64,000 nucleotides of DNA from Epiperipatus broadwayi. Taxonomy: Eukaryota; Onychophora; Udeonychophora; Euonychophora; Peripatidae. The DNA is taken from NCBI GenBank assembly GCA_028023455.1, contig JAQFVV010012395.1:4398001-4462000 (forward strand). The letters run 5' to 3'. This document shows, in pieces, positions 13,139 through 23,210 of the stretch; the stretch's first letter is position 1, and each line of letters opens with the position of its first letter. Below the pieces are notes generated by a model that ran no database searches, was not told where the DNA came from, and was given only the letters and a program-made list of their open reading frames with translations. A program made the position numbers and the translations under genes.

Positions 13139-13681
13139 TTAATCACAAAATACTTCTTGCAGCCCTACTGTAAAAAGTTTTGGAGATATGGAGTCACCCT
13201 GTCTTACACCTTTCTCAATGTTGACTTTCCTAATATCATTATGTAATCTTATTGTTGCTATTGCATTTTTATAAATATTCTTGACTTTCCTAATATCATT
13301 ACGTAATCTTATTGTTGCTATTGCATTTTTATAAATATTCTTCAAAATACGACATTATCCTGGATCTATACCTTGATGATCCAATGTTTTAATCACTGAT
13401 GAAATATTTATAGAATCAAATGCCTTTTCATAATCTATAAATCCAAAACATAATGGCAACTCATATTCATTTGATTTCAATAATCTGGATATGATCTACT
13501 GTACTAAAACCACTTTTGGTTGGTAGAAATCCAATGTTCTCTGTAGAAGAGTTGTAATTATCTTGGTAAAAATTTTGTAAAAAACTGATAAAAGGCTGAT
13601 AGGTCTGTAATTTCTAATATCTTCTTTATCACCTTTTTTAAATATTAATACTGCACTCTTCCAATCATCTGGTGCATCTTT
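13139..13681 (-). pseudogene. Reverse-transcriptase palm remnant, RTE element
   Basis: Contains 'NDKDAPDDWKSAVLI', 'KKGDKEDIRNYRPISLL', then after a stop 'GFIDYEKAFDSI' and 'GVRQGDSISPKLF'. A 60-bp in-frame tandem duplication (13221-13280 and 13281-13340) repeats about 20 residues around 'KNIYKNAIATIRL'. Just downstream, near 13100, the reading 'GDYLSH...IVIFAN' that should contain FADD lacks that tetrapeptide, so the catalytic aspartates are gone. Confidence 0.8.
13221..13340. repeat. 60-bp tandem duplication inside the reverse transcriptase
   Basis: Two consecutive 60-bp copies differing at one base. The duplication keeps frame (20 codons) and must have arisen recently in this copy, because it repeats a conserved part of the palm. 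Confidence 0.9.
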
Positions 13682-13696
13682 ATCATTTAGGCATTT

Positions 13697-14336
13697 TTTT
13701 TTAAAATAAGATTTATTAGACAACTGAAGCAAAGATGTACATTAAAAAGATAAAATACAAAAGGAAAAAAATAACATGAATATAATATAGGAAAATACAT
13801 ATAATAAAAACTGTAAAATTTGAACATTCCAAAGGTGAATCGTCTTGAGTAGGATATAGTTTTAAAATAAATTATGAAAATTAAATTCAATTTGAAAAGC
13901 AGGAACAGTCAATAAATTTAAAAAAAAAACTTGATCAAAATGACATATTTAAAATGAATAATATAATTAAAAATACAGGTTATTCAGACAGAATATGAAT
14001 CTTAGACCAAGTATCATTGTGAAGAGATGCAGGTGACACAGCAGAATCTCTAATTTTGGCTTGTGCCAAAGAAGCAGGAGAAATATTTTGAGTGACCAAA
14101 AATAAGCTGACATCTAGTCAAACATAAAGAGAATGTAAGGAAAAAGGACAGTCTTATAGAAGCAAAAATTCCAAGTTTAATAGTGTTATGTACTGAAAAG
14201 TCATCTCTAAAATCAAGCATAACATTGTCAATAACAAATTCTCTAATTGATTTAAGATTGGGACAGATATAAAGTAAATGAACAATTGTTTAAAAGTTGA
14301 CAACATGAAGAGATCGAAGTATATCCTCTATGGTGG
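13697..14336 (-). mobile_element. 5'-truncated non-LTR retrotransposon 3' end inserted in the RTE element
   Basis: A 640-bp insertion flanked by near-perfect 15-bp direct repeats (13682-13696 and 14337-14351, one mismatch). It starts on the - strand in coding sequence and ends in a poly-A (poly-T on + at 13690-13702). Translation gives 'IVHLLYICPNLKSIREF', the H-x4-C half of the zinc knuckle found at the C-terminus of many LINE proteins, then a hydrophobic stretch and a frameshift before the end. The family differs from the RTE host element. Confidence 0.75.
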
Positions 14337-14810
14337 ATCATTTAGACATTTGGTATATAACTTTGCTAAGAAAAATTCTATTTCTTCACCTACTTCTTTT
14401 AATATATCAATTACAATTCCATCATTATCTGGAGCTTTTCCTTTCTTCATAAATTTAATTGCATGTCTCACTTTTTCATTTAAAATTCTGGGCAATTCGG
14501 AAGATATAATAAATATAGGAGGTACTTGTTCTTTATTACTATATAATTCTTGATAGAAGTCTTCTACCCATTTCATGATGTCATCTCTCTTTTTAATAAT
14601 AATTCCATCTTTTTTTCTTATTGCAGATATAAATTTCCTACCAATACCAAAATGTTGTTTTACACTTTTGAAACTTTTATTCTCATCTACAGCTTTCCTT
14701 GATAGTTCACAGTTATAGTTTCTTATATCATTTTCAACTTTTTTCCATACCATTTTACAAAATTCAAGATATTCAATCCTTTTTAATGCATCATTTTTGT
14801 ATATTTTCAT
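14337..14810 (-). pseudogene. Linker and start of the reverse-transcriptase domain, RTE element
   Basis: Open for about 158 codons on the - strand. It contains 'KSFKSVKQHFGIGRKFISAIRKK', split here only by its own length, and 'HAIKFMKKGKAPDNDGI', the KxGKAPGxDGI motif that opens LINE reverse-transcriptase domains (with D for G). The frame ends where the 640-bp retroelement is inserted, and the residues CLND are repeated on the other side as part of the target duplication. Confidence 0.8.
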
Positions 14811-15142
14811 ATTCTTCTTTTCTTCACAAATTCTCTAGTCCCAGTAGAAATTTTATTGGTCAATTGCTGCTTCTTTCTACCAGCTATCTTTGTTGCAATT
14901 TTTAAAAGCATATCAGTTATTTTCTTATTAATTTCATTCAAATCTATATCATGTTCAAAATCTACTAATACTTGAAATTCATTCGCAAGTTCTAATTTAA
15001 ACTCATTAGAATGTTTCTGAAGATTATGATTATCAACTATAAATATTGTTTTTCTTAATAATTTTTGTTTCTCTAGTTTTGCATTAACACATATCTTACA
15101 TCTTACTAATTGATGATCACTTCCTGTGTTAAATTTATTACA

Positions 15143-15574
15143 TTATAATCCTGAAATAAGTATTTTCTGTTGGTCAAAATATAATCCAATTCTGCTGTAT
15201 TCATTTGGATGCTTACATGTCCATTTCCTTTTAACATTTTTCTCAAAAAAAAAATTCATAATATAAAGTTTTTCTTTTTCTGCAAACTCCACGAGTCTAT
15301 GTCCTCTCTCATTTCTATTACCATAACCAAAATTATCTACAGCACTTTCATCTTTCATTTGTTTACCAATTCTAGTATTAAAGTCTCCCATAACAATTTT
15401 AAAATGTTGTTTACTCTGATCAAAAGCCTTTTGTACATCCATATAAAAATCTTGTATTACTTCATCACTATGAGAACTTGTTGGGGCATAAACCTGAATT
15501 ATCTGCATTTGGTATCTGCTATTAAGTTGTATAACTAATCTTGCCACTCTGTCTAATACATCATCAATCTTCAC
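15143..15574 (-). pseudogene. AP-endonuclease domain remnant of the RTE element
   Basis: About 143 codons open. Residues fit the apurinic endonuclease domain of RTE elements: 'IIQVYAPTS' strand, 'FYMDVQKAFDQSKQ' helix, then 'VMGDFNTRIG' with the metal/phosphate-binding GDFN and 'GYGNRNERGHRLVEFA'. The later SDH motif appears in another frame after 15143 ('TGSDHQLVRCK'), so a frameshift separates the C-terminal part. The N-terminal 60 or so residues lie upstream in other frames up to about 15780. Confidence 0.8.
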
Positions 15575-15800
15575 AATAATTGTTCTTCCATTTTTTATTT
15601 ATAATGAATCCTACTCCACTTGTATTTCCAATATTTGTGCCTTTATAGTAGAGTATATGTCCACTTGTTAAATCAATTGTCTCTTCAACTTTTCTTCTAA
15701 CTTCACAATAATGTTCCATTTAACATAAGTTCTTCTTCTAATTCTTGCAATCTTCCTTCACTTGAAAGTGATCTGTAGTTGAAAGTACCTAAATAAAAAG

Positions 15801-16270
15801 TCATCATCAAATGACAGCCTGGGACCGCAATCAGGGGATTCTTAGCATCCTCCGTCTTCGGCCACTAACTGCTGTCTTGGTTGGTGACTTTACAGTGTCC
15901 TGGTAATAAGAGCCATAATTTATTTTTGTCTGTCATGATTATATATATATCTATTGGAAAAATATTTATCATTTACACATACATTCTTTCTGCCTTATCA
16001 CGCAACTGAGAAGAAAGACCATGATGTTTCTTGATCTTAAACTCAGAGGTAAAAAGCCAATAAACTCACCATGCTGGCTAATGCGTGTTGGTGAGCAGCC
16101 CATCCATGTTCATATACTATATGAATAATCACATAGTAATAACAGCTGCAATGGCAAGAACGTTTGGAGTGGACATTAGGAATTTGGTCTGCTCGATTCC
16201 TTTAAGGCCTCCAAGAGGAAACAAAGGGTCTCCTTTCAGTTAAGAGAAAATTCCTTTCTGCAGCCAAAAT
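15801..16270. other. Region upstream of the RTE element, no gene
   Basis: Somewhat richer in G+C than its surroundings between about 15820 and 16230. It may be the 5' untranslated part of the RTE element or an unrelated repeat. No open frame or RNA gene is supportable. Confidence 0.35.
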
Positions 16271-16274
16271 ACAC

Positions 16275-16399
16275 AAATACTTCTCTATAAAACTGCTTTA
16301 ATATTTCAACCAGCAGACTGTTTTTCATCAGAAAGCACAGCAAAAAAAAAAAAAAGTCTGCTGGTTGAAATATTAAAGCAGCTTTATAGAGAAGTATTT
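16275..16399. repeat. Short foldback with 45-bp arms
   Basis: Arms 16275-16319 and 16355-16399 are almost perfect inverted copies. The spacer contains an A run. The left arm plus spacer holds a complete hammerhead-like motif on the - strand; the right arm holds only its 3' half, so the second copy is 5'-truncated. Confidence 0.9.
16294..16337 (-). ncRNA. Compact hammerhead-like ribozyme motif
   Basis: Read on the - strand: stem I strand UGCUUU (16332-16337), core CUGAUGA (16325-16331), stem II AACAG/CUGGUU with one bulged G and loop UCUG, then GAA, AUAU as a palindromic two-pair stem III, triplet AUU ending at 16300, and AAAGCA (16294-16299). Stem I is six perfect pairs. Every invariant core base of the hammerhead is present in 44 nt. 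Two unpaired A residues lie between the core and stem II. Cleavage is untested. Confidence 0.55.
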
Positions 16400-16624
16400 T
16401 TTCTTTTATTAGTAAATATATATATGTTGGATTCATCCCTACGTATCATACAAGGAGTGTGAATACTTGTAAATATATATTTTTTAGTTTTATTATATTC
16501 ATATAATTTTAAGTCTAGTTGTCCATTTCTCTCTCACATTTCAAACCAAGTTAAATATAATTATTACACACATCTTGTGATGCATTGACATGTTTCTTTT
16601 TCTGAGCTAGTAGTGGATGAACAG

Positions 16625-16690
16625 AGGATTAACATTTAAAAAGCTAAGGAGGGATTTGAACCCGAACTATAGATGTTTTAAAGATGGCAC
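16625..16690 (-). repeat. tRNA-derived SINE relic (B box)
   Basis: On the - strand 'GGGTTCAAATCCC' matches the polymerase III B box and T-arm of a tRNA. Upstream 'GATTAGGGTGCCATC' could be a decayed D-arm region. No cloverleaf can be completed, so this is a relic and not a tRNA gene. Confidence 0.35.
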
Positions 16691-16699
16691 CCTAATCTG

Positions 16700-18339
16700 C
16701 AGTATGGCAGATACATCATAAATAAATATCTATAATAGCAAGAGAGAGACCTCTGTACTTAGACATGCTTGAGGGGAATGATGGGATTTATGGCTGGATA
16801 CTCAATCTGATTATCATTAGTTAGGATATTAAGTTCAAAGATAGATATTGTTATTATTTCTAAAATCCATTAACCTCAGGGTTTAAATCCTCATACATTC
16901 GTATATTTAAAGACAAATATAAACAGGAGCTTCAATATATTGGAAGAATCTGTCGAAGTTAACAATAATGCATGAGAAAATATTTAGAACAGAATTATCT
17001 AGAATTTTCAATTGATCAAAAACTAAGTTTTTTAAAAGGTTTTAGAATCAATGTATGTAATCTACTTTTTCACAAATAAACACGACTCCAATCAATTTTG
17101 AATATTATGTTATTGACTCTATCTCGATACATTTTAGAAAAAAAAAATTATTTTCCAAAGAAAAGTTAACAAATAAAATTAAAATAGATGAGCAACTAAT
17201 ATAAAGCATCAAATCCAGTTATTTAAAATTATTCTTCTATAATTTGACACCTATCGAAATGAGAATTTTTATACACAACAATTTCAAAACGTGGATATAC
17301 TTATGTTTCAATCACTTTTTTTTAAAAAAAAATTAACAATAGCAATAAATTTATTCAAGTTAATCATCAATATTAACTAAAATATAACTTCACTTGTATC
17401 TAAATTAAACAAAAGATTTGATCTTATTTCAAAATAACTTACTTCTTAAACATGATTAACGATATTGAAGATCGACACAGTAACTCGAACCGCGAGATGT
17501 TAGAATACTTTCCCCCCAGGAACAAGTTTAAGAAAAAATAGTATTATAAACAACTAAATAATTTCAATATAATTTTTTTTAAATTTAAACTTTTTTAATT
17601 TACAATCAATTTTTTATTTTAAATATGCTTCCGTTGACCAAAACTATTAAAATAATGGTTTTATTAAATTTTAAGATGGATAATTATCTCGAAGACATGG
17701 CTGCAGTTTAGTTAAGCGTGTACTAGGCGGTTTATACCTTGTTAAGAATGTTTTAAAAAATAAAAATTATTAAAAGATTTGAATCATTTTTTTATTTATT
17801 TTGGCAGACGTTAATGCTTATAATAAAATTTTAACTTAATAATTCACTTTGTTATTATATTTAAATTGATGCTTGACTTGAATTTAAAAAGATATTCTCC
17901 ATAATTTAAAACATGTATATAACCTTTAACCAATTTATTGCTGACAAATAAATAATCGAGAGGTTATGTGATACTATAGTACCAGATTTAGTGCAACATT
18001 TAAATTACTCGATTAAAAAAGCCCCCCCCCCCCACTCAAATTGATTAGGAAATGACGATATTATAGTTCTATACTATCTGCCATTGCTTACTAAAACTTG
18101 TAGACAGTCCTAGAGCAATATAAGATAATTACTTTTGGAACTATATAAGAGTCATGATGTTGGTATTAACTATAGCCAAAGAGTAAGAGGATCTATAATT
18201 GATATAAAACATCTCTAAAATATATACAAGTGACCTGATATCAGATTTATATAACTATACCAAGTGAGTTGATTTGGATTTAAATCCTTAGTTTTTATTT
18301 TGAACTATTAACTTTAATAGAGTAAGTAACGAAAGGTGA
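16700..18339. other. Gene-free AT-rich stretch
   Basis: No gene seen. A run of 12 C lies near 18023-18034. Nothing else is supportable. Confidence 0.5.
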
Positions 18340-18470
18340 CCGCTAGCCGAATAATCGCATTTGTATCAATTTGAGTCCTAAGTCCTCACTGATGAAGGTA
18401 GAAATTAATTTGTGAACAGGGATGTTATGCAATCTACCATTAACGTTCATTGATTATTCTGGATTTCAAA
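18340..18470 (+). repeat. Decayed copy of repeat family A
   Basis: Shares 'cctcactgatgaagg' and the later 'cattgattatt' and 'gggatgttatgca' blocks with family A. The hammerhead core CUGAUGA is kept at about 18389, but the stem II segment is deleted and GAAAC has become GAAAU, so no ribozyme fold is possible. Confidence 0.55.
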
Positions 18471-18678
18471 AGATGGCTTTATTATAGGTGAAGAGAACTG
18501 CTTTTGGAACTATATGATTAAGTTGGGAAAATTGTGATTTTAATGTTATATTTTTTGATCAAAAATTAAGAGATTTTCAGATTTCTAAAATACATATAAC
18601 AAACCTGGTGTTTGCTTTTTTTAAAAAAAAAATTTCAAACTATTAACTTGAATAAAAGTAGCTGCTTTATGTTATCCT

Positions 18679-18993
18679 TTGTTTTTTTGGCATCATTTTT
18701 TTGGCTGCCATGCATCATACTATGGTGAAACTCGGGCTAACCTGAACACAAGAATTTACCAACATAGGTATGTCTACAATAGGGTTAAAAATAAAAATGA
18801 AGGATCTTCAGTATTCTGGGACCACCAAGCAGCTACAGGCCATGTATTTGAACCTAGTTCTGCCCAAATAATTTGTACAGAAAAAAATGACGCCAAAAGA
18901 AAAGTTAAGGAAGCTTTATATATAGCAAATGACATCAATGCCATTAATAGAAGAGAGGCATGTTTTGCTCTCTCTAAACAATGGACTAATTAA
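18679..18993 (+). pseudogene. Penelope-like element, GIY-YIG endonuclease fragment (lineage 1)
   Basis: About 105 residues ending at a natural stop. 'CHASYYGETRANLNTRIYQHR' is longer than needed; its key residues are Tyr-x-Gly-Glu-Thr-Arg, Leu, Arg and His, the GIY-YIG nuclease signature in the form typical of Penelope-like elements, preceded by a Cys/His zinc-ligand pair. Further on come 'ATGHVF' and 'KRKVKEALYI', the conserved C-terminal blocks. The fragment lacks the reverse transcriptase. A closely similar C-terminal piece occurs at 38571-38742. A decayed hammerhead-like motif starts 44 bp after the stop. Confidence 0.85.
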
Positions 18994-19036
18994 AAATTCA
19001 AACGCATTTGCATAAATCATAACAATCTTTATTTAC

Positions 19037-19075
19037 AAGCTATGAGTATGAGATTCAAACATGAAAGCGCTAAGC
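19037..19075 (+). ncRNA. Decayed hammerhead-like motif after Penelope lineage 1
   Basis: Stem I strand AAGCU (19037-19041), core AUGAGUA (19042-19048; positions 3 and 8 are A and U), GAA (19063-19065), palindromic stem III AGCGCU (19066-19071), triplet CUA, then AGC pairing back to GCU. Stem II is almost lost (two pairs). Its better partner is at 38782-38824. Almost certainly inactive. Confidence 0.4.
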
Positions 19076-19119
19076 AAACCTATTATAAATTAATGTAAAA
19101 TTTATAGCTTCACTATTTA

Positions 19120-19413
19120 ATGCGAAAAAAAAGTCGCATATTTATGAGTTTAAATGAAAGAATAAAGGTACATAAAAGTAGGGTTAGAAATAAATATCTT
19201 AGTTGTGTTTTATATATCCATGAAAAAGATACAGGTCACACTATTAGTTTTGATGAAGTTAAGGTTATCTTCTTTGAGAGAAATGAAATAAAAAGGAGAA
19301 AAAAAAAATCTTTATTATTAAAATTTTATGATTCTGAAGCAATTAACTTATTTAAAAGTTTTTTCAATATTAAGGGTGTTTGGGAAGTAAGTGCAATTAT
19401 GGGTAGTGTTTAG
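19120..19413 (+). pseudogene. Penelope-like element, GIY-YIG endonuclease C-terminal fragment (lineage 2)
   Basis: About 97 residues to a natural stop. 'SLNERIKVHKS' corresponds to the helix after the GIY-YIG motif, 'KDTGHTISFDEVKVIFF' to the next conserved block, and 'KRRKKKSLLLKF' to the KRR-x-KE-x-L region, with the usual glutamate replaced. It differs clearly from the fragment just upstream, so two Penelope lineages lie side by side. The first codons overlap decayed sequence. A well-formed hammerhead-like motif begins 22 bp after the stop. Confidence 0.8.
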
Positions 19414-19434
19414 TTTAAATTGTTATTATTTTGT

Positions 19435-19495
19435 AATTCTTTCCGCTTGAGAAGTCTGCTTGTAGCAGGGAAACCATTGGTAGTGTTTTAGAGTT
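19435..19495 (+). ncRNA. Hammerhead-like motif directly after Penelope lineage 2
   Basis: Stem I has two helices: AAUUCU (19435-19440) with AGAGUU (19490-19495), and CGC (19444-19446) with GUG (19483-19485), separated by an internal loop. The core is UUGAGAA (19447-19453), with U and A at the mutually pairing positions 3 and 8. Stem II is CUGC/GCAG with loop UUGUA plus a U-G pair. GAA (19470-19472), stem III ACC/GGU with loop AUU, and triplet GUA complete the fold, with predicted cleavage after 19482. Location in a Penelope 3' region matches the known placement of hammerheads in these elements. Confidence 0.55.
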
Positions 19496-19499
19496 TATT

Positions 19500-20440
19500 T
19501 TCTTGGCTAGTCTAATTGAGTTATGAATTTGGGATAATTTTGATTAATTATATATTTATAAAAGAAGATTGCCTTGACAACAGTTTGAAATTGTTATTGA
19601 TATTGGGATTGTCTAAGTGTTGACTGTTTTTTAATGTTGTATATATTAAAATAATTTTAGAGATAAATATTTTGGGTTCACATCATTGCTTGTTACATTT
19701 TTAAAAACTGCAGTACTGATAAATATGTCTTCCATCATTATAAGCAGATTGAATGGCTTACATGATTAAAAAAAACTTCTATATTCTTTAAGGAAATAAA
19801 CAAGTTCCTATCAATAGATAACTGCTAGTAATACCAATGTTCTGATAAAGCTTCTATACACTAAGGATTTTTGTTATTCTTTAAGCTAGTAGTTATTGGT
19901 AGTAACTTTATTTTTTAGTTGTTGTCATTATTTATTTTCCATACAGTGTCATGAAAGTATAGGTTTATCTGATATATCCCAAAATTTTCGAATTCACTGA
20001 ACATTTTTTCAGAATTAACAGCAATTGGTATTTTTAAAACAGTGGTTTATTTATTTTTTTAGAGAACTTCCCAAGATTAGAAGTGTGTATTTCTTGAGTT
20101 TGAATATTCATCCATTATTGATAGTCAGTAGTAAATAGGAACTTCACATAGATGGTCAGATAGTATTAAAATATCTACAATGTTATGAAAATTTTATACA
20201 CGATTATTTTAATATGTAGTGAACTATTATGTATATTATATATTTATAAATAGAGAGAGAAAAATGTAATAGACTAATATGCTGCTGGTCTATTTGTATT
20301 GCATTTATATGTTGCTGTGTTTATTAATTTTTTGCATATATGTATATATATTATTTTTTTCTTCACTTGACTGTGCAATTCTTTTTCATCCATTTGTCCT
20401 TATGTGTAGTGAAGCAAATTTTTTTTCTCTTACACTTTTG
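19500..20440. other. Gene-free stretch
   Basis: No gene, RNA or repeat boundary could be supported; probably old retroelement sequence downstream of the Penelope fragments. Confidence 0.4.
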
Positions 20441-20447
20441 GCTCAGC

Positions 20448-20524
20448 CTCATAATCATAACTCTCATTTTAGCTGTTGTTGATGCTGCTACAACAACAGC
20501 TAAAATGAGAGCTATGATTATGGT
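20448..20524. repeat. Near-perfect 34-bp inverted repeat
   Basis: Arms 20448-20481 and 20491-20524 around a 9-bp spacer. The outer part ('ctatgattatg' in inverted form) matches the hammerhead-bearing arm of the 38.4-38.9 kb foldback, so this looks like a truncated relative. Two overlapping chance reading frames cover it and are not genes. Confidence 0.8.
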
Positions 20525-20699
20525 GTTCAATACCGAAAGTGCACTCAATTGTGTAATATATAAAAAAGAAACCACTTTATTATGCATAAGGACTAATATA
20601 TGCAAAAGAATATATATATATGTGTGTGTATATGTTTATGTATATTATTTAAACTATCTTGATTAGATTTATAAAATCCTGAAAGAAACAATAGGCTAT

Positions 20700-20800
20700 T
20701 CTATTATCTACTGTATGGAGAGTTTTGCCTGTTTAATAACAGTTATGTGCTAGCATAAGATGGTGATCATGTGATGTTTAGTGGTTTATCTTTTTGTGCA
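20700..20800 (+). repeat. 3' end fragment of repeat family A
   Basis: Starts in 'ctactgtatggagagtttt' and continues through 'tgatcatgtgatgtttagtgg', the tail of family A. The hammerhead part is absent. Confidence 0.7.
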
Positions 20801-22544
20801 TTGTAAGTCTGAGCACTAACTTTTCCAATCAAAGTACATGTTGGCAATAGAAAAAAATCTCTCAAGTGATTTTTTCTTTATAATTCTTTTATTGGATTAC
20901 CAACATGTTCTATGAAGAAAAAATTTTCAGTCAAGTTTATAAGACACTACAATGCAGCAGTCCATTTTTTTTAAAGGCATTTTGGTAATATATATTTCAA
21001 TTCTTTATTTTCCGAGATTGATGAAGATTAATAAATATAGTTAACATATTTCATTTCAACTTTTGTTTATTAGAAATACGATTAGCTGTTAAATTAATCT
21101 TTTATCAATTTCAAATATATTACTTCATTGACCTAAAATATTTGCTCTATGTTGACTCAAAATATTAAATGCCTATTTGATTATTGTATTGTTAAATAGA
21201 CTTACAATTTACATTACCCCATGTGTATTTTGGTACAATGGACAAAAGGCAAACTCTGCAGTTTAAGATCTATGGGTTGAATCTTAGCTCAGTCACTTCC
21301 GGTGCTTGATTTTTTTTTTTATAAAATCATAAGCAATAAATCATTTGATTATTTGTTTTATTTATATTAAAAATTATGTAAATATTCTAAACACATATCT
21401 CTCTAGTCTTTATTTCTTGAAAATTCTTAATTCATTCATTTGCTCTAATCTGACTTGCTATATATATATATATATGTTAAAATATTAATCAAAATCTTTT
21501 ATGTTATTAGTTTAAGACACATATACACATGATAAAAAATGCATAAATATATTAATTCTGTACTGAAAATATTGTCAAAACTATTAAGAAAAAATAAATG
21601 AAAACTTGAAAATATGTGGTACAAATTATTAATTTATTTATATAATAATAATCCTATATATTGTTTTATCTTTGCACTACTCTTAATCTTTCTGTTGCAA
21701 GCTTGAATAATCAATGGCCATCAGATAATATAGTGTTATAAAATCCTCATCTCCAGCCCAGTTTTTGGCTTCACCAGTGAGAACTTTGCTTTAAAGCTGG
21801 AACCAATGTATTTTTGCATCTATTTGTCATTTTTCACTTTTTAATATTATTTTAGTTAATATTCTTAAATTAAAAAAAAAAAAAGTCTTAATATTTTAAA
21901 CTCAAACTAATTTGCTTGCATAATTATTTAGATCTAATATCAGATCAGTTTTTTTTTATATATATAAATGAGATTGAATTAGCCAATATCTCAGTAAAAC
22001 AACAACAAAAATTTGTTTACTGAATAAAGATTCATATATATTTTAACCGGACTACCTGTCAACCTATATAATCAGTTGAAACTATTTCCTGATGAACATA
22101 TTGCAGGATGGAAATAAAGATTGGCATTACCCAATGTTTACCTAGATCCCTCCTACAATAATATTTCCTGCTCATCAGAGGATGTAGCATTAAAAAGACT
22201 GGATACTACTAGAAAATTTGTTCGTTTGGGTTTCCAAGTGGCGCACTAGAGTTCCAGCTTACCACACCTTTACTTACTTATTCAGATCTGATTATGCCGA
22301 ACATAGCTCAGGATGCATGAGATTCTTGTGAACAAGTGCCATAAATGATGAATGATGTGATGTGAAACTGACTAGATAGATTAGTTTTAGATAACAATGC
22401 TTTATTTATTTAACAACAAAAGTTATTGACAGTTCATCTTTGGATTTACATTTTCCTGTATGTGCATATATTCCTAGGCCAGTATGATTTACATTTAATC
22501 ATTCTTTTACTAACCATCGATGATTGGTGCAATAAATCCCTCAA
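20801..22544. other. Gene-free stretch with repeat relics
   Basis: Around 21235-21300 a GGTTGAATCT B-box-like sequence suggests a tRNA-derived SINE relic. Around 21690-21810 there is a strongly diverged inverted family A copy ('taatcaatgg' and 'ttggcttcaccagtgag' blocks). No gene. Confidence 0.35.
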
Positions 22545-22955
22545 CTATAAGTTCTGTACAAAACATTCATCCTTGATTTTGGTATATGGATGTAGGTTCA
22601 AGTCATTCATTTATTTAACTCATTTTTGATTCAGGTGTATGGATGTAGATTTATGTCATTCACTTATATGAAAATATCAATTATCTAATTCAGATTTGTA
22701 GATTTAAGTCATTAATTTATTTAACTTTTCCTTGATCCAAGTGTATGGATGTAGACCTAAGTCACTCATATTTGCAAACTATTAACCCTACTTTAGGTTT
22801 GTAGTTTTGTCATTTATTTATTTAACTCTTTCCTAAGTCACTCATGTATTCAAAATATTAATTATCTAATTCAGGTTTGTAGATTTGAGTCATTTATTAA
22901 CTTAATTCATCTTTGATTCAGGTATATGGATGTTGATTCATGTCTCTCATGTACT
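22545..22955 (+). repeat. Degenerate minisatellite, unit about 53-107 bp
   Basis: The block 'tatggatgtag' recurs at 22585, 22638 and 22745 and as 'tatggatgttg' at 22923, each followed by a 'agtcatt(c/t)att' block and 'aattcaggt'. Spacing is irregular, so the array is old. The reading frame across it is a by-product. Confidence 0.65.
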
Positions 22956-23019
22956 TTAAAGATTAATCTTGTAGATAGATGAATATTGGACTAGGAGCAT
23001 ATGCAATTTAATTTTTATA

Positions 23020-23210
23020 CCAAAACGTTTTCAATCCATGGACTATAAAAGTATATTTAATCCCTGTGCATATTTGAAAAAGAAACATATTTAATTTCAT
23101 TTTTACATAGAAGCATTTTTAATCTGTGTGTTATAAAGGTATATTTAATCCCTGTGCATATTTGAAGTAGAAGCATATCCTATTTAATTTTTCTATAGAA
23201 GCATTACAAA
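23020..23210 (+). repeat. 88-bp tandem duplication
   Basis: The block 'gtatatttaatccctgtgca' occurs at 23051 and 23139, with similar flanks on both sides. Two diverged copies. Confidence 0.75.

Larger units (their letters stand above)
12340..15800 (-). mobile_element. Nearly full-length, inactivated RTE-type non-LTR retrotransposon
   Basis: On the - strand the order is AP endonuclease, linker, reverse transcriptase, C-terminal region and a simple-repeat tail rich in ATG/ATT units (12333-12360), typical of RTE/BovB-like elements. Visible motifs: 'VMGDFNTRIG' in the endonuclease; 'NYRPISLLS' and 'GFIDYEKAFDSI' (catalytic motif A) in the reverse transcriptase; 'GVRQGDSISPKLFT' (motif B region); 'LKINVKKTKVM' and 'YKYLGRIINTDG' after the catalytic loop. 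The FADD motif is missing. Stops and frameshifts break it into several frames, and another retroelement interrupts it at 13697-14336. The start near 15800 is approximate. Confidence 0.85.

Noticed and set aside
20340-20666. Overlapping frames of about 100 codons on both strands around 20.4-20.6 kb
   Set aside because: They cross a perfect inverted repeat and are low-complexity; the frames come from the palindrome.
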